Assembly (NCBI GenBank): GCA_000818945.1
Contig: KN805457.1
Coordinates: 56,599-120,509 of the forward strand
Direction: 5' to 3'
DNA length: 63,911 nucleotides
Source: Schizochytrium sp. CCTCC M209059
Taxonomy: Eukaryota; Sar; Bigyra; Thraustochytrida; Thraustochytriidae
A program made the position numbers and the translations under genes. This document shows positions 58,301 to 63,911 of this stretch, piece by piece. The notes below the pieces were generated by a model, which ran no database searches, was not told where the DNA came from, and was given only the letters and a program-made list of their open reading frames with translations. Each line of letters begins with the position of its first letter. Position 1 is the first letter of the stretch.

Positions 58301-60060
58301 AGACGAGCGTGTTCGTCCCTGGTCTTCCACGTGTTCCATAGGTCCTGACACTCGATGGGCATTTGCAGATTGTACGACATATCGGAAGCCAAATCGTAGA
58401 GAGCTCGCAGCGAAATGTAATTTTGCGCCATTCGCTTTGATTCGCAACACTCCCCTTCTGGCATCGTGTAAGTAATATCGGCAAAGGCCGCACTGCACGC
58501 GTGCATCGTGGGCACAGGCGCAGTCTGCGCGAGAAATCGTACTCGAGTCTGTTTTGAGTAAATGCGTCTGACGTGCTGCTCAAGAAGCTTGCTTGGCTCC
58601 AGGCCGCCCTTCATGGGGCCGAGGTCGATCTTTTCATAAACGGGGCCTTCACTTCCGGCCTCATCGCCCAAAGTTTTCTTCGCGTCACCATCATCGGCAC
58701 CTTCTGCCTCGGCAAAAAGATCTGCAAACACCTCACCCTCGTCGACTTCATCGGCGTCATCACCATTGATTGCGATCTTGTCGTCGTTTGTCTGAGCGTT
58801 TTGCATATTCGGGTCTGGAGTTTCGGGCGTCGTGTCTGTCGACTCTTTTTCCCGGGTGTCCTTTGCCATCGAGATTGCGCTCTTGATCTCCGGGTAGCGT
58901 TTGAGAAGGTCCGTCAATTGAGCACGTGCGTGCTTGATTTCCCGACCAAGTCTGCGTTGATCGCTGATATCCATTGCGGCGCTGGCCTCGGCCCGAAGCT
59001 CGTTCACGCGAGCCTGGAGGCGGCGACCGCGTTCGAGAGGCGGCAGGCTAAGCTCTTCGGCACGTGCCTGCTCAGAAGCACGCGCTTCCTCTTCGAGAGC
59101 TTCTTCTTCTTCCTGCTGCTGCTGATACATGAGCATGATTCGTTGACGTTCCTTTTCCTTTTCGTCTTCTTTTTCTTTGGCGGCCTTGGCGGCCTCCTCC
59201 ATCTTTCTTTGCTGCTCTTTTCTATCTTTTTCTTCGGCCTCGCGCTGCTGCTGCTCCTGCTGCTGCTGCTGCTGCTGCTGCTCCTGCTGCTGCTGTTGCT
59301 GAGCCTTGCTGGCTGCCACGTCTGACGGAGTTTTGGGCCCGGACTCGGCCTGCTCTGTCTGGTTGACAACGACATCAAGCTCCCTCCGATCTACAGACTT
59401 GCGTACACGCTCCTGAGTCCATCCTGGGGGCAACTTTTCCTCATCAAGGTGAAGGGAGAGCCATTCCAAACAGGCCTCGGCATCTGGACCACCTCTGCGC
59501 AAGGCCTCAGTGATATCTTCGAGTTCGAACCCGAGATCCTCGAGCTCGAGTACATTGGCGAGCATGCGTGAGCGCACTCGAGCCTCGTCCAATGACCCTT
59601 TCCACAGAGTCTTATTGGGATCGAGCATGCCAACGTTTTCGAGCACTTGGAGCGCTTCCATTTCGGTTGATAATTTCATGCTCAAGTGCGCCTCATCACC
59701 CTTGAGAGGCATGCCACGCAGCTTGGCCATTCGCTTGCGTCCAGCAAATACAGGTTCGAACTCTCTCGGAATTGGATTCGCTTCCCATGGGAGTAGCTTG
59801 CGCGCTCCTTGGCTGCGATTTCCGTCGCCGTCTACGAGATCGTCGAGGCCATCCATGTCTGTGCCCTCGGCGTTCTCCTTGGCTTCGGCCGCTGCTGCTG
59901 CCAATGCCTCTGCTGCAGCTGCTTTTCTTGCAGCAGCTTCTTTAGCAGCCTTTTCTTCCTGTTCGCGCGCGCTGACGAGGCCCATTTTCTCCGTCAACGA
60001 CTGCGTCGACGTCGTCGTGTACCCACGCGCCGCCTTGTTCTTGGTCTTGCGCTTGCCCAT
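55321..60060 (-). CDS. DEAH-family RNA helicase, DHX29/DHX57-like (DEVH box)
   Basis: 1579 residues from the ATG at 60060. Near the N-terminus is ARGYTTTSTQS, like the GYATTSxPS motif of DHX29/DHX57. Residues about 165-205 are a UBA-like segment (VLELEDLGFELEDITEAL ending EWLSLHLDEEKLPPGW). A Gln-rich then Glu/Lys/Arg-rich coiled coil spans about 250-345. The helicase has Walker A GQTGSGKTT near 705, DEVHERTVDSDF near 811, MSATIDLD near 848, and RAGRAGRVKPG near 1115. HA2 and OB-fold regions follow; the OB end is DLRGPVRAGWLTFL. DHX29 binds the 40S subunit to promote scanning through structured 5' leaders, and DEVH instead of DEAH is normal for it. DHX57 is the main alternative. Confidence 0.9.
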   Translation of the reverse strand: MGKRKTKNKAARGYTTTSTQSLTEKMGLVSAREQEEKAAKEAAARKAAAAEALAAAAAEAKENAEGTDMDGLDDLVDGDGNRSQGARKLLPWEANPIPREFEPVFAGRKRMAKLRGMPLKGDEAHLSMKLSTEMEALQVLENVGMLDPNKTLWKGSLDEARVRSRMLANVLELEDLGFELEDITEALRRGGPDAEACLEWLSLHLDEEKLPPGWTQERVRKSVDRRELDVVVNQTEQAESGPKTPSDVAASKAQQQQQQEQQQQQQQQEQQQREAEEKDRKEQQRKMEEAAKAAKEKEDEKEKERQRIMLMYQQQQEEEEALEEEARASEQARAEELSLPPLERGRRLQARVNELRAEASAAMDISDQRRLGREIKHARAQLTDLLKRYPEIKSAISMAKDTREKESTDTTPETPDPNMQNAQTNDDKIAINGDDADEVDEGEVFADLFAEAEGADDGDAKKTLGDEAGSEGPVYEKIDLGPMKGGLEPSKLLEQHVRRIYSKQTRVRFLAQTAPVPTMHACSAAFADITYTMPEGECCESKRMAQNYISLRALYDLASDMSYNLQMPIECQDLWNTWKTRDEHARLAAEHETKWTKIKVVDQVMEELASKLSTSQSKSTTGLEATISSSTVDDWSTGRSIGGAHHEPYVDHTKESEALLDKFETRAQSEAYVIMAEERASLPVLSIEADLLRALDVSDVVIVSGQTGSGKTTQIPHLLMAHEMRSGRGALCNIACCEPRRISAVSVAERVSEEMADSRIGASDGYVGYQIRGERRAGSACRILYCTTGIILAQLRSDPLLLAYSHVVVDEVHERTVDSDFLLVVLRKIARERGEAQQRPLKVVLMSATIDLDKLANYFGGAPVLEAGGRTFPVTRFPLEDAVQLTGYACELESEYCRRDADQRATQSARMGQGTVSWTESAKDVDYAGLTELDGSVYHENAMRTVFRLDESRVNFDLIESLLMLLTDRNWRPHADAPEHAPEARFQEALGALEAFKDARAGAILVFLPGMYQIQTLYNRLTHGRYFGDASRFLVLRLHSSLSSLKDEQRRVFEAPRAGVTKIVLSTNIAETGVTIPDVVYTIDSARVKQVGFNPARQMQSLEDTFVSRASLTQRAGRAGRVKPGIAFQLVSTQTQRDQLADFQQPEIRRVSLEGVCLQIMAMHAGGQEDDQLADPWRFLKNALDPPLPKAVNAAMLNLVEAGAVVMETPDTENSASTGSQGRAAADRLRAGRGADLPDVLKGKAVLTPLGMHLSHFPLDMKIGRMVIYGALFGCLDPVMTVAASIGHEQKLFLSPAGRQAEAANAHRQFKHECSDLLTLHNVYRAWCLQAVRGGSKAENSFARTNFVSQRSLEEMRKMKHELLQLLQRMGFASSSDRVDPMDRERPQLGYKNVGGELNRHADNVALVCAVLCAGLFPNVAMVTRRANKRYRDISYVCRNPRNNQDEAVGLVERSVNAGCLRPGKKVQDLRGPVRAGWLTFLTKFKTNARVLLFDSTFVPHAALPLFGGSVLVQYRDRALLVDRWCRLVVPPKTAVMIKNFRKALDDFLLRKFDAPDSARTDNDSCIVDMIVKFFVLEE

Positions 60061-61185
60061 CTTGACGGCGAGTGCTTTACTTCGTTGAGGGTCTGCTCTC
60101 GCGCTGCGTGCGCTCTTTCAGCCCGCGCGCCTCTCCCTCTTGCTCTCTCTCTCTCTTGCTTTCCCTCGCGCGTCTGCACGCCGTACGAGGCCTTTCCTCA
60201 CACGCGCCTCGATCGCGCGCAAGTGATTCTGGATAGATCATCCCGTCGTCATCACCCATCATTCATCATCATTTTAAAGATCAAGTTCATAACAGCCCAC
60301 ACCTCTTAGCCTTCATTCGAAGGAAAAAGAATAAATTTCGAGGAGAGGAAGTCAACACAAGACAAGACAGGCCATGCATGTTGCTTGAGATAACGATGGT
60401 CAATTGTAGCGAATCGATTTGAGTTGACTTGACATGACTTAGCTTGAGTCAAGTTGTGTTAAAGCTTGCTAAATGTTGACGTTGCCCTTGACTTTCAAGA
60501 TTGAAAGATGACTCGATGTTGAGTAATGGTCGCGTTGCGAGAGAATCGATAGTGTATCCTGCCCTTTTTCAGGTCCTCGTAGAATTCCAGAGTAATTTAC
60601 GACGAAAAGGACACAAATGAACAAAAGATCAAGGACCATCTTGCTCACTAAATTTTGTTCATCATAGCTCGACAGCTGTATTTTCATATCAAAGCGCAGG
60701 TTACAAACGAACAGGATCGTTTTTACCAAAAAAGGAATCGCAACAGACAAGCAAAATCGTCGCATTGGCACCTTCTCACTGATCAAAATCGGGGTCGCAC
60801 TCGAGCGAGCGCTTAAGGCCCGCTCGCGCCCGCCAAGCACAAGATGAGCATCAAGCCCAATCACTTCGCAAACCGCGTAGGCAGCCCGCCTCACTTGCGC
60901 GCGCTCGCCCGCTCGCTCGCTCGCTCGCTTGCTTGCTCGGTCGTGCGGCCCGAGCTTCGTCGCTCGGCGTCCGTCTGCGCAACGCGCAAACGCGAGCTAA
61001 GCTCTCGCGGCCTGGCCGCTTAGCATTGTGATTCGAAGGGGCCTCGACGCCCAGCGAGTTCGTTCGGACGCAGGGCGGCGCACGGAGAGCTCTTTTGCGC
61101 GTACGGCGGAGCTCGGCCCAGTAGCTGCGGCCGCGAGGGAAAGGCAAGCACTCAAGCAGAGGGCCGCGACAAAGCTGTCAAGACA
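60061..61185. promoter_or_regulatory. Divergent region between the DHX29-like and UBM-RGG-dsRBD genes
   Basis: About 1.1 kb shared 5' region. The middle (60280-60780) is AT-rich; the flanks are GC-rich with GCTC-type runs near 60900-60940. A minus-strand ATG at 60765 opens a 98-codon hydrophobic frame, but its composition follows the AT-rich DNA and I do not call it. Confidence 0.5.
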
Positions 61186-62733
61186 ATGGACAAGCTTCAC
61201 ATGTCGCTCGACCAGCTGAGCAAGCTCAATAGGCAAAAAGCAGCTCCCGAGACATCGAACAAGGGCGGCGACGCCGGCGCCAAGGGCAATAACAATAACA
61301 ATAGCAACAACAAGAATAAGAAGAACAACGACAACAGGAAGAGCAACGATAACAGCAACAACAACGCTAGAGGCAATAATAACAATAGGTCCAAGGGTAG
61401 AGAAGGCGCTGGAGGTGCTCCTGGAGGATCTCGCGGAGACCGCGGACGAGCTCGCAACAGCGGTGGTGGCCCGCGAGGTGAGCGTAATCCGGGCGGTGAA
61501 CGCCACGCTGGTGGACCACGAGGCGAGCGCAATCCGGGCGGTGAACGCCACGCTGGTGGACCACGAGGTGAGCGCAATCCGGGCGGTGAACGCCACGCTG
61601 GTGGACCACGTGGCGATCGCAACGCCTATAGTGCGCGAGGCGAGCGCAATCCTCGCGAGGAGACCAATTCGCGTGGCAGAGATGGCCGAGGACGGGGGGG
61701 CGGGCTTACCGGAGGGAATCGACGGCAAGAAGCAGGGAGTAGTAGCCGAGGTGGCTTCGCAAGTTACCAGGGATCCTCCTCCGCGTCAGCAGGCGACCGA
61801 CGATCTGGTCCGGGCGGCTGGGGCAACGCCACGCAGCAGACGAAACGAAGCGACCGACGCGATGGAGAAGGCGACGGAAATCCGTCATGGAAGCGGAGAC
61901 GTACAGATGATGACAGATCTCTTCGAAGCGGTGACACGCGCCGCGGGGATGGCCGACGTGGAGGTTTTCGTGGGCGCGGCGGGCGCGGTGGAGGCCCGGG
62001 AAGCGGACGATACTATGACAGCCGCCCGCAAGGCCCCGCACGACGACCGCAAGCAGCCCTGCCGCCAGTCAGCGAACACGCTAATGAAATCGAGCTTGCA
62101 CGGGACGACAAGGACACTGTCAAGATTACTTTCCGTGGAAAGCCTTTGCTCGACGTGAAGAAGAGTGGCCTTATTGTGGTGCAATGTCCGGAGGCTGACC
62201 GTGATGAGGACGCTCTCATGGTCGCTAACATGGCATTGCGCCCTCTTGCATTACAGCTCATCAATGTGTCTGGTTCACAGCATGATAAGGAACAGTGGTA
62301 TGTAACGGATGGTCGCGACTACAAGGTCAAGTGTCTCGAGCAAGGTGCTCTTGGCGGGCCCGAGTCGCTGAATGCTACCAAGCATCTCCGCGCCAACGTT
62401 CTTGCGGAGCTTGACGGTGAGAATCTATTATTTCGGAAATGGGGAAGCAATCGTAATGTGACGACGGTTCTGAATGCCGTGACCAAGCTTTACAAGATTT
62501 GCGTTCAGAACCATTGGCAAAAACCTCATTTTCATTACGACCGCAAGTTTGTGGACGACAAGCCGGGCTTTGTCTTTAGCGTGAGTCTTCCCGAGTTCAG
62601 CATCGAGGTTCCCAAGGACCAGCGTAACAATTGGGATACGGACATGCGTGTCGCGAAAAACAAGGCTGCCCTCAAGGCGCTCGAGATTGTTGAGAAGCTG
62701 CAACCCGCTGCAGCCGCTGCACCTGCAAACTAA
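61186..62733 (+). CDS. RNA-binding protein with UAP56-binding motif, RGG boxes and a dsRNA-binding domain
   Basis: 515 residues from the ATG at 61186 (GACAATGGAC). The N-terminus, LHMSLDQLSKLNRQ at residues 4-17, closely resembles the UAP56-binding motif of ALYREF and UIF (MDMSLDDIIKLNR). Residues about 28-66 are Asn/Lys-rich. Residues about 80-300 are Gly/Arg-rich with many RG and RGG sites, including three copies of a PRGERNPGGERHAGG repeat. Residues about 430-508 look like a dsRBD: an initial helix, PHFHYDRKF, three strands ending FSVSLPEFSIEV, then a basic AKNKAALKALEIVEKL helix. The part between (about 310-425) is well folded but unrecognised. A role in TREX-linked mRNA export or dsRNA handling is inferred. 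No RRM, which ALYREF would have, is visible. Confidence 0.75.
   Translation: MDKLHMSLDQLSKLNRQKAAPETSNKGGDAGAKGNNNNNSNNKNKKNNDNRKSNDNSNNNARGNNNNRSKGREGAGGAPGGSRGDRGRARNSGGGPRGERNPGGERHAGGPRGERNPGGERHAGGPRGERNPGGERHAGGPRGDRNAYSARGERNPREETNSRGRDGRGRGGGLTGGNRRQEAGSSSRGGFASYQGSSSASAGDRRSGPGGWGNATQQTKRSDRRDGEGDGNPSWKRRRTDDDRSLRSGDTRRGDGRRGGFRGRGGRGGGPGSGRYYDSRPQGPARRPQAALPPVSEHANEIELARDDKDTVKITFRGKPLLDVKKSGLIVVQCPEADRDEDALMVANMALRPLALQLINVSGSQHDKEQWYVTDGRDYKVKCLEQGALGGPESLNATKHLRANVLAELDGENLLFRKWGSNRNVTTVLNAVTKLYKICVQNHWQKPHFHYDRKFVDDKPGFVFSVSLPEFSIEVPKDQRNNWDTDMRVAKNKAALKALEIVEKLQPAAAAAPAN
61476..61612 (+). repeat. 45-bp coding minisatellite (three copies)
   Basis: Three nearly perfect 45-bp units (for example GAGCGCAATCCGGGCGGTGA) encode 15-residue PRGERNPGGERHAGG repeats in the RGG region. 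They differ at one or two third-codon bases. Confidence 0.85.
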
Positions 62734-63911
62734 ATAAACCTACCTTGTGATGCATTGTTTTGCTCTACTACTCGACTCGACTCGACTCGACTCGACTCGA
62801 CTCGACTCGAACTGACGAAGGCGCCTGGTCGGTACTATCTTTGGCCTAAACTACGCCTAAAGTTTTGTTTCCGGTGCTATCAACATTTCGCAGGCCGTAG
62901 AGACTTTCAAAACACATTAAAAGAAAGAAAAGAAAGAATAGAAAAAAGAAAAACAAGAAAAAAGAAAAAGGGACTAGGCCTATCGTCGCTGGCTCGGAAA
63001 GTCTTTCCCTCGATAAGTTAATTTTGCGCTTGGTGGCGCCCGAACGCTCTTCGCGCGGCAAGTCATTGGCGTGTTCGTTACAGTTTCGCATGTTTCGCTC
63101 CCGCTGCGATTTCATCGTCGCGGACTGTAGCTGCGGCTGCGGAGACCCTCGTGCATGCCAAGCCTCAAGCGCGGCCCACCGGTCACAGATTGCGTCGGTT
63201 TCATGTGCAATTGAAGAAACTGTGGCAAAGAGAGAGAGGGAGCGCACGGGCACGTGGCGCTGGAGACGACTGGAGTCCTTCCATCCCTTCTCATCCATCT
63301 ATATCCTTGTGCACACGCATTCTCGGCGCTCCGTGCTCCCATGCATCCGCGCGCGGCCCCGCCGCGCGTGCTCTCCGCGCCGTGGCTACGGCATGCGCCC
63401 GGCGAAGATTGTTGCAAGAATCAGCACCGCCGTGCAAACGAATCGCCGAGCATCATCGGCGCCGGTCATTGGAGCCTCGTCCAACGACCACGCTTCCTTC
63501 TTTCGTGTCTTTCACGGTCGCTCGCTCGTCTTCGCCCGCTCTCAGAATCCCCAACCACGTTCAACTTGCGCGGACTCCGGGCCGCCCTGTCAGCCAGGTG
63601 ACGGGTTTCGTCCATTTTACGCGCATGCGCGCGAGCGAGCGAGTATGGCGTGGCGTGGCGTGGCGTTTCGTTTCGCTTCGCGCTGCAAGGCTTCGCTTTG
63701 CTTGGTCTGCACGCACCGATAGTTGCGACTTCGTTTCGTCATTGCCCGCGCGTGCGCTTCCTGATGCGGGAGTTTCAGGCTTTCGGAGCTCTTGAAACTG
63801 CCTCGACGCCGTCACCCGTGCCGAGTCCGGCGGCCTCGAGCGGATCAGCGAGTGCGCGCACAAGCGCGCGAATGAGCGCGCGAGAGAGCGAGCGAGCTGT
63901 CAAGCGAGCGA
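62734..63911. other. 3' terminal intergenic region
   Basis: An AATAAA overlaps the end of the previous gene (TAAATAAACC), a plausible polyadenylation signal. A CTCGA pentanucleotide array of eight copies lies at 62771-62810, followed by an A-rich GAAA tract (62910-62970). The last 900 bp is GC-rich. A plus-strand ATG at 63393 opens a frame with a presequence-like composition and a GTG-type donor at 63598, which may be the first exon of a gene continuing beyond the window, but support is weak. Confidence 0.45.

Noticed and set aside
60469..60765. A 98-codon hydrophobic frame on the - strand
   Set aside because: The composition reflects locally AT-rich DNA; no homologue or domain recognised.
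1..63911. tRNA or rRNA genes, CRISPR arrays, transposons
   Set aside because: No cloverleaf-like sequence with a GTTCGAATC-type T-loop outside coding regions, no rRNA motifs, no spacer-repeat array with uniform spacers, and no transposase or reverse transcriptase frames were found.

Overview
The window reads as a gene-dense, almost intron-free nuclear segment of a unicellular eukaryote. All the larger proteins are eukaryotic: CDC48/p97, coatomer alpha, an ENTH/epsin adaptor, an RGS regulator, an EDR2-like lipid-binding protein, a DHX29-like and a Sen1-like RNA helicase, and a TMEM65 homologue. Starts are ATG in fair Kozak context, there are no ribosome binding sites or operons, and genes sit on both strands about 0.2-3.5 kb apart. 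Very high GC, CGTG/CTG/pentanucleotide microsatellites, homopolymeric K, Q, D and S runs, and a TIR-like/TPR gene of a kind common in stramenopiles suggest a labyrinthulomycete (thraustochytrid) such as Aurantiochytrium or Hondaea. That placement is an inference. A run of 875 N shows it is a draft assembly.

Layout. 1-8 kb: a HEAT/TOG-like protein (+), then a TIR-like/TPR gene (-) broken by two compensating frameshifts. 8.7-14 kb: a SHAQKYF-type MYB factor (-), the assembly gap, and a 201-bp tandem duplication. 14-28.7 kb: a WW-WW-RGS protein (-), a J-protein (-), a coiled-coil/basic-repeat protein (+), CDC48 (-), an SV2/SVOP-like transporter (-), and a 248-bp tandem repeat. 28.7-41 kb: a DEP-C2-GT28 sterol glucosyltransferase (-), a PH-2TM-DUF1336 protein (+), an unknown RRxS-repeat protein (+), and an ENTH adaptor (+). 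41.8-47.5 kb: coatomer alpha (+), then a TMEM65 homologue (+) that carries EF-hands and has the only intron I could place. 47.7-62.7 kb: an RS-domain Sen1/UPF1-like helicase (-), an arylsulfotransferase-like protein (+), a DHX29-like DEVH helicase (-), and a protein joining a UAP56-binding motif, RGG boxes and a dsRNA-binding domain (+). The last 1.2 kb has no firm gene.

There is no operon-like system. Two loose themes appear: membrane traffic and lipid biology (epsin, coatomer alpha, EDR2-like, sterol glucosyltransferase), and RNA metabolism in the last 16 kb (Sen1-like, DHX29-like, UBM-RGG-dsRBD). The most novel items are the EF-hand-TMEM65 protein, the UBM-RGG-dsRBD protein, the RS-domain helicase, and the frameshifted TIR-like/TPR gene.
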